Assembly: GCA_002150815.3 (NCBI GenBank)
Contig: NDFF03000013.1
Coordinates: 558,001-622,000, forward strand
Reading direction: 5' to 3'
From: Grammothele lineata
Taxonomy: Eukaryota > Basidiomycota > Agaricomycetes > Polyporales > Polyporaceae
DNA length: 64,000 nt
Position 1 is the first letter of the stretch. Every line of letters begins with the position of its first letter. Below the pieces are notes generated by a model, which had not been told where the DNA came from, did no database searches, and was given only the letters and a program-made list of their open reading frames with translations. Shown one piece after another: positions 33,969-44,890 of the stretch. The translations under genes were made by a program, and so were the position numbers.

Positions 33969-34093
33969 CCTTTTCAAGCGACCATGGCGCCCGAGTGCGG
34001 ACTCGTAGCATGCACTGATCGGGCCGCTCTAGCCGGTCCGCCACCTTCGCCTTTTAAGCGCCTTCACGGCGGGGATTCCCGGCTTTTCCGACA

Positions 34094-34238
34094 AAGAAAA
34101 ATCGCTGAAAAATCGAGGCTCGTGGCTGCCTTTCCTCAAAATGGTCACGTGTAGGAGAGAAATCGAAGAAGAGACGATGAAAGGGCTCCGTTTCCAGAAA
34201 AGGTTGCCAGGAGGAATGGTTTTTCATCGATTTTTCTT
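34094..34238. repeat. Imperfect inverted repeat
   Basis: The arms AAGAAAAATCGCTGAAAAA (34094-34112) and the reverse complement of 34220-34238 match at 18 of 19 positions, and weaker pairing continues inward for some 15-20 bases, with a loop of under 80 bases. It could fold into a hairpin in DNA or RNA or be a remnant of a small non-autonomous element. No target-site duplication was identified. Confidence 0.5.
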
Positions 34239-34960
34239 GTACACGTGATCTGATGGGTAGCGGACATTTCTCGCGGTTCGATTCAGTCTCCGATTCGACG
34301 CCGACGAAAGTTTCGCGTTCACCAGTGCTTGCTATCACATCTATAACCCTAAACCTTCGACGTGTCCCATGCTTGTCACACATAGTAAGCACTTCCCCTA
34401 GACTACAATGCGCGACTTCAAGTGTGGGTACGTAACTTAAGTATTTTACATGAAGTCACGAACATAACTAGCAGGAGTTTTGTTATTGGTCTCTGCATGG
34501 GGCCCGCGATTTCGGCAAGCTCAACGCTCACCGGACCTGTCGAACTTGCAAAGAAGACAGGTCGTGAAATTGCTGTCAACTTCCAGAAACATCTTACCAG
34601 GATGTGCTGTATCCAGGCCCTGGATACACAAGAATAGCACAAACCTAACCACTTGAACTTGCTTCTAGTCCAGCTCCGAGTGTGTGCGTGATCCATAGTA
34701 TTTCAAGTTGAGACTCACGCGATGACGTTCAAGATGATATCGGTACTATGCTCTCCTGCAGCTCGTTTCGGTGTAATCCATCCATGCAACGCAATCACTT
34801 GCTTCAATCCCATGCTCGTTGGTCAACCGCCGATTGAAAGCCTCCCTGCAGAGCTCACTACGCTCTCCGTCCTCCATATTCCTTTCCAAGAGAACTCACT
34901 TTCGTTCCTCACTGTGAGCTGACGTCATGGGATATGATAAAGGTACTGCTTACTTGTATG

Positions 34961-35757
34961 TCATTGAGCTCCTTCCCCGGGCCCGTCGGTGCGATCGTCG
35001 TAGACCTGAGCGAGCTGTCTCATGAGCTCTCTGGTCTCGTTGACGCTTTCTGCGGTAACATTCTGTCGCAGCCTCATGGCACGCTCTGTGCGTTCTTCCT
35101 CTGCCTTTCGACGTTCTCTCATGTCATCAATTTCAGCTCTGAGCCTTCCGACTTCGGCGGCGTTTAGAGTCAGCTGGGCTGGAATTTAAGTGTCGTCAGA
35201 GCGCTATCTCGAGTTGGTCAAACTGCAGGCGGCGTACCGTCCTCCTCCGGAGCTACAGACAACTCCATTGCGTCGAGTTCGGGCGATCCCTCCGTGAACT
35301 GGATGGCGGTAACCAGCAACAAGCTGTGATACAGTCGGGAACATTACATATGAATCGAAGAACGTTCCGAATGGGGAAACGCGGCCCACCGAGTCGGATT
35401 CTGGCCACCGCTGGTCACAACTTCTCCCACGCGCTTCAGCACCACGATCGAGCCTTTGAGGCCTTCGAGGCTTGTCAAGCGTTCTCCATCCGTTCCACCT
35501 ACAATGTCTACCCACTCCGAAACGTGAAAAATCAAAGTGGTGTTGTTGGCATCCTCGGGAACCACGGTGGCCATCGCCCGGTTGAAAGAAATCTCGCGGT
35601 CGTCCCTGTTGTAACAGCGCTCGGGTACAGGATCGAGCGACTGAATGTGGACGGTCAGTTCCTCAAGCTGTCCGGGGGAACGAGCCTGATAGCTGTTGCT
35701 GGAGGCCATGTTGCCCTGTGAGATGGAAGGGTTCTGGTTGCGTTGGGGTTGTGCCAT
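34961..35757 (-). CDS. RPA70N/OB-fold-like coiled-coil protein, copy 3
   Basis: Exon 1 starts MAQPQRNQNPSISQG, a polar lead, then LEELTVHIQSLDPVPE, ISFNRAMATVVPEDA, TTLIFHVSEWVDIVGG and LEGLKGSIVVLKRVG: five beta strands in OB order. It ends NPTR at a phase-2 GTGGGC donor. Exon 2, after TATCACAG, gives LLLVTAIQFTEGSPELDAME. The last exon, after TTCCAG, is a strong coiled coil: VGRLRAEIDDMRERRKAEEE, then ERAMRLRQNVTAESVNETRE, ending GPGEGAQ at 34961. Both joins keep frame. The total is about 225 residues. This is the clearest example of the fold-then-coil layout in the array. The coil suggests oligomers. Function unknown. Confidence 0.6.
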
Positions 35758-36853
35758 GATCGTGTTAGAGGGACAATGTTGTAGGGGGGCTTATGACAAT
35801 TCGTCGTAAGTCCATCAAGCCGTATTTATCTGTTCGTTCTGCCAGCGTGCGCCAGGCGTCGAATAGGCACTCACCATGCTCGTCGAATGTGCGGTACACG
35901 GAACCAGAGCCCGTATCATGGGCGCAATGGCCTGTGTCTGGTACGCGAAATTACAACCACAAGGGTCTCGGCACATTCGCTTTCGTGGTAGCGCTGTGCA
36001 CTTTGGGATATCCGGATGGGCGACTCGCGCGTCGGAAAGCCGAGTATCGAACACCTCTCGAAAGGATTGATCAGAACCGGAGGAAGAAGGCAGAAGGGTC
36101 TGAAACCGCCCAGGACGCGCAATTTCACGGCTAAGAAATGTCTGGCGTCCGAGATCTCAAGGCGTGGCAGGATTACCGAGTTAGATTCCCCGAAAACAAG
36201 TGCTACGCCTGCTCATACTGCGTACACCCCAACAGCGAGCATGCCGTTACGGGTTCGCAAAATGACTCTACGAAGAAACAGAGTAGTAGCGATGCGGCTT
36301 CCCGCATCATGTTGTGGCTTTTACAGCCTGAGATGCGACGATATCACGTACGAGGGATTCGGGGAGGCGCAGGAAGCCGGTAGTCCGAGGATAGCAGGAA
36401 ACATGAGGCATAGTTAGGATCATACGCTTTGATGCAATCGTCAGAACATGTAATAGACCATGAGTCTAGAGGGGACCCTGTAACGTATTGCGGTCTTCCG
36501 TCTAAGGCAGAAGAATTATCCCGGCCGCATGCCGGTGGTTCTCAAATTATGGTTAGCAGGGTATTTCGATGAGTTGATGATTACAGAAGATCCAGAGTCG
36601 TGGGCATCATTATAAACTTTGGACATAGCATGAATTCATCACAAACGTATATTCATTTCACAATTTCTCAAGTTTACGAGATTCAAGAAGGCCAATCGAA
36701 ACGTCTCATTATACAGATGCTGGATTTCTACCATCCACATTGCCCGGTGCTGCCACTATCAACGCAAGTTCCCGGGCCGGCTCTGGGATACCATCGGCTT
36801 AGCGAAGCATTCATTAATGTCGCTTGTGGAACCTAAGGACTTACCCGTGACTC
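35758..36853. other. Intergenic in the array
   Basis: About 1.1 kb between copies 3 and 4. Open frames on both strands at 35793-36417 overlap each other and have no domain. I see nothing I can support as a gene. Confidence 0.4.
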
Positions 36854-37508
36854 TTAACCTTGCTGTACAATCTTGTCAGCCTCCTTGTCTAGTTCTAGTT
36901 GAAGCTCTGCGATTTGCGGGGCCATGTGTTGATCGGCGGCCGAGAGGTGAAGCCTGATCGCATCGATGAGATCATTGGTCGCCGTTTGCCTCTCTTGATG
37001 TGCTTTGTGGAAGAGTCTCGTTTCGTTTTCCAGCTCTCTTTGAAGTATTGAACGTGCCACTTGAAAGTGAGATTAGACTTAGGAATAGACGGCTGATAAA
37101 TAAAGTGAGCTGCAGCTCACTCTGACTACAGATTTCCTCGCAGAGTAGCTCGACTTCTTTGACCACCACAGTACTGTCGAGATCTCGTCAGCGCGGAATC
37201 TCTCCACCACTACCAAATCCAACGTACCCGTCCGTAAGACGAATCATGTTCCTGACGACGATGACTGCGCCATCTTCCAAGTTGTTCCGGGACCCGGTGT
37301 TGCACTGGCACATGTGAGAAGTGGTTTTGAGGTTGTTCGAAAGCACGACAGAAGCGATCGTGCTGCTCCTGTCTTTGATCTGTACGGTGGATCCATTGTT
37401 GGGATGCGTCGCGACAATCTCTACAACGATGGGGCTCTGGAGCACGTCGTTATCGGCGGGGTTCCGAAGGCGTTCGCATGCACCAGAGGAGAGGTGGAGC
37501 TGTGCCAT
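36854..37508 (-). CDS. RPA70N-like coiled-coil protein, copy 4
   Basis: Exon 1 starts MAQLHLSSGACERLRNPADN, then SPIVVEIVATHP, VQIKDRSSTIASVVLSNNL and LEDGAVIVVRNMIRLTDG. This is the order in the RPA70 N-terminal domain: an LTxGAL helix, a VVQVL strand, an LSDG turn, a QL segment and a GxVVRL strand. The exon ends at a phase-2 GTACGT donor. Exon 2, after CGACAG, is TVVVKEVELLCEEICSQ, the last strand. A phase-1 GTGAGC donor then joins, after TTTCAAG, to a coiled coil: ARSILQRELENETRLFHKAH, then APQIAELQLELDKEADKIV, ending at 36854. The total is about 180 residues. It is the best match to RPA70N in the array and shares GACERLR with copy 5. Confidence 0.62.
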
Positions 37509-38869
37509 GGTTTGGCTGCAGATCTAGTGGGGTTGTCACTCATACCGAGGGTTTGGCTGCAGTATTTATGGGTTTCGATAGGCTGTGACAGGCCCTACAC
37601 CTCATGCTCGAACCCCGAGATCTGATGCCTATGTGAGCCACAAACGTTGTCCGTGCTGAGACCGCCAGAACTGCTCCGGTGCAAACGACAGGTATCTTGT
37701 TCGCGGACATGGCTTGTCGTTCGGAGTGCATGTGGACGAGGCACTACAGAATTATAGCGGATTGAATTGCACAAGGGCTCAGCTTAGCAGACGAACTCAC
37801 GAATCCACAACCGACCGGAGAACCGTTTTGCATAGTTGTTGCCGATCCCGTTAGAAAGGTTAGCACGATGCCAAGCACGGGCGAGTCTGCGGAGAGGGGA
37901 TAGAAGGGGCCACTTACTGGAAGAGCAATAAATCGGGTGTGTACTCTCGTACCGTTTACCGTTGCCTAGATCTAATCTACGTCCGATCGAGCATTCTTTT
38001 AGACATTGGGATGGGTGCGGCTCTTTTGACGGTGGTATTTTCACACCCCGTCGAGACTGCACCTTGAAAAAGCGCCATGGTGCGGAATTGACCGGCCACG
38101 AGAAGGAACGGTGTCCAGTAGCACGATATGAAATCAGGGGAGGTCTGCATGCGAGCTGTCTTTCCAAGCATTGGATCAGCCTTCCTATTGTTGTTTGCGT
38201 GTCTTGCGGTGCGAAACGTAGCCACCGTCTCCAGAAATTGGAAATGTGGCCGGTGGCATGCTTGGAGGACGTGAATCTCACTGGCATGTGATACAAGAAG
38301 AATGAACGCTCACGTTAGGACACCATACGGACATTTCTAGCGATCATCGAATCACAGACAAGGTTTAGCGGTCACGCTTTGACATAGCTAGTTGTCGTGG
38401 CATGGTGACGTAAGACAGACTTGTGGGCTTGACAACCGATATTTCCCCCACCGATCGACCGCATTACCACCGGCCTCGCTAAGTCATGGAACTGAGAGCT
38501 TGAAGAGATGGTCTTCTAATTACCAAAAAGTATTAATGAGTCTCTGCGCAGAGATTAATTGAATCTTGGGCACATAGAACGGGGCTGATGAGGGACGTAC
38601 ATGAAAGCACGCGGTTTGACATACCCACGTGGCAGAAAGAATGGATGCATCCGAGAATGAGCCCCACGACACGAGAATCGTGGAGATATGACTCCCACGA
38701 GGCACGCATGCTCCCAGAACTGTGGTTAGATGGGGATTTCACCGGACACTGCTCAAGGAGTACAGTAAAAAAGACAAAGACGAAACAACACAACACCTAC
38801 GTCCATCCCCATTCCTTGTGCAGGACCTGAGCCACCTGCCGACCGAGTCGGAAGACCACACGGAGCGCT
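37509..38869. other. Intergenic in the array
   Basis: A 1.4-kb gap between copies 4 and 5. A minus-strand frame of 170 codons (37784-38296) and a plus-strand frame (37962-38291) overlap; both are rich in Arg, Ser and Trp without a domain. No gene supported. Confidence 0.4.
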
Positions 38870-40995
38870 TCAATCTAACGGGAGGACGATGGTGGCCGCG
38901 AGCTCCTCAATGCACTTCAACGCATTTACGACAGCGGGCGCTAAGGTATCCTTGCACTCGAGATCGGCACAGACGTCTGCAAGAGCGCACTCGAGAATAA
39001 GCCGCCTCTCGCGCTCCTGCTTAAGGCGAACCTCGGCGAGGAGACGCTCCGCCCGTTCTTTTTGCAGAATAGCCGCGGCGGAAGCGTCCAGCGCTGCTAC
39101 GGTCGTCGGCAGACTGAGTTCACAGATCCAGCGGCATCATATTGTTGGGGCACTTACTCGTAAGAACGTGCCCCAAGTTATGCGAGGGAAGGATGTTTGA
39201 CAGGGCTGGACTGGACGTAGAAGCCTGAGCAACCTTCACAGCGACCTCGGCGGCGCGCTCTGCACTCGACCGCACGTCGACGAGCTCGAAGTCATCCACG
39301 AGAACAACACTAAAAGAGGGCGAAAACGCATAAGTAGCCATCAGAATACGAGAACGGAGCCAGAAGTACCAGACATTAGAAGGAGCAAGCCATGACATGC
39401 CCTTGAGCCGTGCCGTCGAACCAACTTGCAGGTGGCCGGCATTGCCGCGGTCTCCGATCCGCCCTATGAGTCGCGAAGATAGGGCGATCCACGCATATCC
39501 ACTGCCGTCAGTGATGTAGGCCTCGTATCCGTTGGGCGTACGTCCGACTACGGCCGGATCAGCGCTTCGGAGGACGAGTACCCTCACCACAGGGCATCCG
39601 CAGAGCACTGTGTCATCGGTTCGGATTCGGAGCCGTTCGCATGCGCCGGCTGTGAGCCGGGCCACCGGAAGCTGCAACGCAGGGCGTGAATCGGATAACT
39701 TCTTGGAGAGGGTGGGGGACGACGGCGAAATGCCGCGAGCTCCACCTGAGGGCACCTCCGCAGGCTGTTGACGAGGCGTGAGCGGCGATTTGGTCTGGGA
39801 GGCGCCGATCAGTTCCCCGGGAAACGGAGTAGATAGGGTGCCTCTGACCTGCATGATCAAAGGATCTAGAATCGGGGACTGAGCTGTATATGCGTGACTT
39901 TCGCGGGAGCATGACGTGATTGCACTCTGTTCAGACGACTCCGCGGATGCTGTCGATAAATTAGAAGTCATGACAGTGCTTTGGGCGCTCCTGTCCTGAA
40001 CGGCGTGCGGCGCGTTGCTTCGCCCGATGTATATGGGGGGAAGGATAACGTGACTGGACGTGGCCTGGCCCTGTGAGGCAAGGTGCACCCGTGCTTTCTC
40101 AAGAAGTTGCAAAACGCTAGGTTTTTCAGGCTGCTGCGCAGTAGGCGTTGCGTCCTGACCTCCTGCGTGTAGATGCCCTGGTGAGAGAAGACATCACAAG
40201 TCGTGTAGGTTGAATACCACTACCTGTGTTGGCATCAATCGTGATCGTTGAAGTTGACCCACTGGACGATGATCTGCCTAGTTGCGGCTGTGAAGAAGAA
40301 CGAGGAGAGGTATTTTTGACAACGTGAGGGTCTACACTTTTCGAATGTTCGACGGCTTTCTCCTTCACATGCATAGACTCCAGCGGCAGAGTCTTCGGTA
40401 GACATGCCGTTGGTATTTGTTTGCCTCTAATGAGTGGCAATCACGGTGAAAATCCGGACGGCGTAGAAGGATCATTGAGATAACGCACCCCTCCACGTAT
40501 GAGATAAATGATCTATTAAGTTGAATGGTCAGTCTATAATGAAGACAATTAATAACGCTTCACCTACATCATGCGCTCCTGAAGACGTTCTTTCGCCCCC
40601 GACTGAGTCATGGCTCGGCGGACTATCACTTTGATTATATGGCAAACGTCCTGAAAAATCCGACTGTAAACGTTTTATCAAGCTTACAATGGAGCAATCC
40701 AATCTCAGGACGAGTAGGAGGAGAAAATCAGGATGTCTGCTCTTTGACTCACTGTGTTTAACAGGGGATATGTTCCGCGAACTTGGCCGGTTCCCCAAAC
40801 AATTCTGATATCTCCCATGGGAATTGTTCCTATTGAAAGCGCTTGCAAATCTTCATAAAATTCATCGATGATAGTCTTTTTGAGCGACTCCTTTTCGCCG
40901 GCCTGCGCCACTTGTAGTTTGCGTGCGCGCTCGCCCTTGTACTGGACCCACACGCTAGGTTGGACACGTCTAACGTCTGTCTGCGGCTGAGGCAT
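38870..40995 (-). CDS. RPA70N-like coiled-coil protein, long form, copy 5
   Basis: At least six exons. Exon 1 starts MPQPQTDVRRVQPSVWVQYK and contains KTIIDEFYEDLQAL, ending before a GTGAGT donor near 40752. Short polar exons follow (RLPYNQSDSPPSHDSVGG near 40560-40640, then a Ser/Thr-rich one at about 40220-40425). The long exon from about 40180 begins HAGGQDATPTAQQPEKPSVL and leads through Ser-rich spacer to VARLTAGACERLRIRTDD, CPVVRVLVLRSADPAVVG, GYEAYITDGSGYAWIALSS and LQVGSTARLKGMSW: an RPA70N-like fold. After an intron ending CTTTTAG comes SVVLVDDFELVDV. The last exon is a coiled coil, LQKERAERLLAEVRLKQERE, ending IVLPLD at 38870. The total is about 560 residues. It is the longest member and may be the ancestral form. 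Exon 2-3 borders are approximate. Confidence 0.62.
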
Positions 40996-43075
40996 AGTAG
41001 GTCACAGTGAATAAGGAGTAAAGCAAGAAGTTTCGGGTGGAATAGCTGCTTGAAGGCAGTGGCTCAATGGTGAAAGCTCAAAGATGGCTACTGCCCTCGG
41101 GTTGCTGCTCGACACCCTCACGCAGCCGCCGCATTAGTACAAAGGCGACTATCCTGTGTCTACATTGTTAGTGCTGTTGCGCTGACGAGACCGGCTTTCA
41201 GTGAGGGGACGTACTTCTTGGAGGGCCTCTTTGCTGATGCTCACAAAGAATGGTAATAGTATCACTAGGTGGACGTTCAGTTGGAAGTTCGACTTCGAAT
41301 CCTCCCTCCGAAGCGCCGTGATTGACTGCGTGTCACAGGCGCCAAGAGAAGTCACGTCATACCAATTTGTAATGGTCTCTGAGGGTCTGAGACTAGCTAT
41401 GGCAGGAGCCTCAGTTCGATCCCGCGTGAACTCATAAATTATCTCCATGTTTTCGCAACTTTGTTGACGCAATTGGAGGGCGTTTACACGACTCACCTAG
41501 TAGCACGGAAGCCAGACGGAAAACGGAATGCCATTGAGGACGCTGTACGCGGGGAATTGTCCGTGGGACTTCACCTGAGGGAAACCTGTCGAATTGACGG
41601 AAGACACTAGCTTGAATTTTGCTTCACGAATACTTGTTTGCACAAAGCTTTCATGGAAATATAGATGCATCTTATTCCACGAGCAGGTTATCGGGATGAA
41701 CTGTGAGCACCGAAAGCTTCCATCATATCCGGACGATTACCCCTTCTCTCTGCTCAGGTTCATGACGCCCAAAAATCACTCTTCCACCGGCAAAGTGAGA
41801 CGCATACGACAGATTTATAGTCACCGACTTGCCGCCTAAACATTCAGACATAGTACTCAGCGCCGATGAAGCAGTCGGTGAGGGTCTCGACGACGGGGAT
41901 GCATTCGAGCGGCGCGGCGTACTCGGCGAAGAGAACAGCCTGCTTCGTCTCGGCCGGAGCACACAGCCGTCACCCTGGAATATGAAGATAAGTATGGACG
42001 AGTTGTATGGAGTTTGGAGCTCGGAGTGCAGCCATTGGCGCAAAAATCGCGCAGACGAAGTCAGGAAGCAGTAGATTGAGGTTACAAGGGTAGTTTGAGG
42101 ATGGATAGACTCTGAGGAAGTTCGAAAACGCCGTACTGTGGTCGCTCATCACCTTCTTTCTGTCCACACTCCTCTCGTGCGTAGAGAGCGCGAAAAAGTT
42201 TGTTCCTGTGAGCCGCTCGCCGCACTCGTGGGCCTGCTCGACGCACCGATAACGTTCTCTGCTCCACCGCCGACAACTATCGGACCGCACGCCCGTGTGT
42301 CCACCGCAGAGACACAAGATATGGGATGATCGAATGTGGACCGTGTGGTGGAAATGTCATGGTGGACTCGCGCGAGATTGAAGGACCCATATGGGGCGGT
42401 AGGGGCGGAGCGTCACAAACGCGGTTCCGACAAGGGTACGAAGGCCGAAGGAGCGGACCCCGGTGAGACCGCGCGGTGGAGGACGCAGAAGAGCGGCTTA
42501 TCATGTACATGACCTGGTGAGGACGCCCATACGCCACCGGCCTGCACGATGATTGCGACATTGGTGACTTTTCCCGGTCATAGAAGGTTCGCGTCGACAT
42601 ATGCTGTGGACGAGCGTGAACTCGGTGTGGAGTCGTCGGACCGGCACGGAAAGGAAGGTTCTGATAAGCGGAAGGCTTACCTTGCCAGGGCCTTGCGGAA
42701 GTGTAGAGAGAAGGGAGATCCGAGCCGGGTCTGAGCACAACACAATGCGAAAGGGGGACGAGATATCCTGGACAAGCGTCAACTACATCTCCGCCGTCGC
42801 TTGTCCTTGCCTAATGGCGCCAGGGGAACTATCCAGCAGCCGCCAAAAAGTACTAGCAAGCCACGGTTACGAGTACTCGGTGCTCATACTACTGCCACCC
42901 AACTTGTGCATGCAAAGGGGGTCGGGGAACGAGCGACTTCATTAATTATGTGTAGCCTATACTGAAGGAGTGTGGTAACAAAAACACATACAAACAGTTT
43001 ACCCCAGCAGCTTACTTTGTTAACAGCCTATTACCCATACACGTACTCTGACAAAGGTCCAACTCGATGTGCCAT
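40996..43075. other. 2.1-kb region with short codon-biased frames
   Basis: Several minus-strand pieces have strong C/G third-position bias, unlike the rest of the island. Around 41847-41967 a frame reads AETKQAVLFAEYAAPLECIP then VVETLTDCFIGAEYYV and a stop. Around 42130-42250 another reads RCVEQAHECGERLTGTNFFA. A third near 42480-42600 reads VTNVAIIVQAGGVWASS. They lie in different registers and I could not join them or name a family. They may be exons of one divergent or decaying gene. The right end should contain the 3' flank of the phosphatase gene. Confidence 0.35.
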
Positions 43076-44890
43076 TTACAACGCGCTCGCGTACGGAAGC
43101 GGTACCTGCGACACAGTCGACTGCGCGCTCGATGACGGTACGTTCGTGTAGATATCCAGCGTGTCCGTGGCGTTCGACTGGCTCTGTAGGCCGCATACGG
43201 CCTTGTAGCTGCCAATGGCCGAGCCGCGTTTCTCGACGTACGACGCAAACGACGCGAGCGGGCACGAGCCGCCAGGGCCGCTCTGGCAGCCCGGGATGGG
43301 CGTGACGGCGTCGTTGATCTTGACCCGGACGTACTTCTTTGCGGAGGAGCTCTCGCCGGGGGCGAGGTTGACCTGGCCTGCGACGTGCTTCACGCTCGAG
43401 GCCTGTTCGTGGTCGCAGGAGAGGCGCTCGAGAGCAACATAGCCGCGGAAGGAGACAAGGTACGAGGAGCGGAAGGTGCGGTCGGTGCTCGGGTTGTACA
43501 CGTTCAGCGGGTATACCCCTTTGTGTGATGAGCTGTTCCAAATCCCGAGAGCGGACACGATGGGAGGGAGGTTGTTGTCGTGCTGCAGGCGCTGGTAAGT
43601 GACGTCGCATGAAGACCACGGCGCGATACTCACAGTGAAGGACATAATGAGAGGAGGAGGCGTGAAGTCGCCAGACGTCTTGTTCGGGCCGGCCACCAGG
43701 AGATCGGTGATAGCTTTGACGTAGGGGTATCCGTTAACAGCCGAGTACGGGTTGCCGGGACCAGCACTAACAACGGTGTTAGTCTCTGCAGCAGTGAGGC
43801 GTGTCATAAATTGCTCACCCGTAATAATAGTTGAGATCATGCGCGTACTCGTAGTTGAGCCACTCCGACTCTGTGAACTTGTCGGCAAATGGACGATGAC
43901 TAGGAATGCTTGGACTCACCCTCGAAGATATCACAGAAACGGCTGTCGCCGCTGACCTCCGTCTGGAAACCGCACAGGTCCTGCATAACGCCAATGTCGG
44001 ATGCGTTCAGAGTGAGCCCGTGGAGGTACTTGTTCAGACGCTCCGCGATGTTGGGGCGGAAGGTCGCGCGGAAGGTGTCCGCGTTGCTCGACTTGTCGCC
44101 GCTTTTATAGTTGGTGCATGACGAGGACGGCGTGAGCGAGTTAGCGAAGGTGTAGTTGACAGAGTCTGGCGTGACGACGATCTTGCCGCGGTTCTCGTTC
44201 GTGGCCGAAAGGTAGTTGCCAGCGGAGAGGTAACCGTGCATAAACCACGTCGCGGTGTCGAGGACGCGCTGCTGGCCGGCAGACCTGCATCGCGAGAATT
44301 AGAGCTGGTTGTGCGCTAATTGGGGATAGCCAGGCTTACCAAATGGTAAAGTTGTCGCTTCCGGCGGTGAATCCGTACCGTTTCCTCAGGTCCGCACCGA
44401 GTTCAAATGCCTCCTTTGCGCCGGTGGACGAGAGATAGAGGGGCTGATGGGGAGTGTCGTCGACGGGGACAGTCCAAGAAGGAATAAATGCCAAGGGTCC
44501 ACTAGCGGTGTACGTCGCATTTTGGAACTTCTGATAGAGGCCCACCCATCCGCTGTACGAACCGGGCTCTGGGTAACGACTGTACGCACAGGTCAGCGGT
44601 CACTCGGAGGGGAGGGGAAAAAGCGAAGCATGGAAAGGGAGGATATGACATGCAGACTGGAAAAAAAAACAGAGAAAAATCGTGAAGACTCACGAGCCAT
44701 GGCGAAGGATATACGCGGCCTGCTCAACCTTGCACTCTGCAGGAGTGTCGGACTCGATACCAAACTGTGCGGGCGCGTCGAAGTACGGCGACGCGGGGCC
44801 GGAGTGGTGGAGGGGGTTGAACTTCTCGGCGGTGCACACCGCGGCGAGAACCGCGAGTGATGCGAGGAGAGTCGTTTTCACGGGGGCCAT
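43076..44890 (-). CDS. Secreted histidine acid phosphatase (phytase type)
   Basis: Releases phosphate from phytate or other phosphomonoesters outside the cell. Exon 1 starts MAPVKTTLLASLAVLAAVCT, a clear signal peptide, and ends with the catalytic RHGS; exon 2 continues RYPEPGSYSGW, so the RHGxRxP motif is split by an intron. Later exons give SAGQQRVLDTATWFMHGYLS and NASDIGVMQDLCGFQTEVSG. The proton-donor motif is reached by joining LIMSFT to HDNNLPPIVSALGIW across an intron with GTGAGT donor, giving THDN in place of the usual HD pair. At least five N-glycosylation sequons are visible (for example NATYTAS, NFTIW, NESRAK-type variants aside). Cysteines typical of the family are present. The protein is about 530 residues and ends QVPLPYASAL. 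The choice of 44890 over an in-frame ATG at 44974 puts the signal peptide at the very start. Broad-specificity acid phosphatase is the alternative to phytase. Confidence 0.88.

Larger units (their letters stand above)
33040..34960. other. 1.9-kb stretch, orphan frames and an inverted repeat
   Basis: Holds an orphan plus-strand frame of 160 codons (33486-33968, listed separately), an imperfect inverted repeat at 34094-34238, and short unassigned frames on both strands at 34054-34392, 34418-34696 and 34722-34922. The last of these contains ESLPAELTTLSVLHIPF, which looks repeat-like but is too short to assign. No exon set could be joined. Confidence 0.35.

Noticed and set aside
34253..34300. tRNA-like B box (GGTTCGATTC)
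   Set aside because: The flanking bases cannot form a T-stem, and no A box or acceptor stem is present at the right distance.
37784..38296. 170-codon minus-strand frame between array copies 4 and 5
   Set aside because: No OB-like strand order or coil, and an equally open plus-strand frame overlaps it; probably chance.
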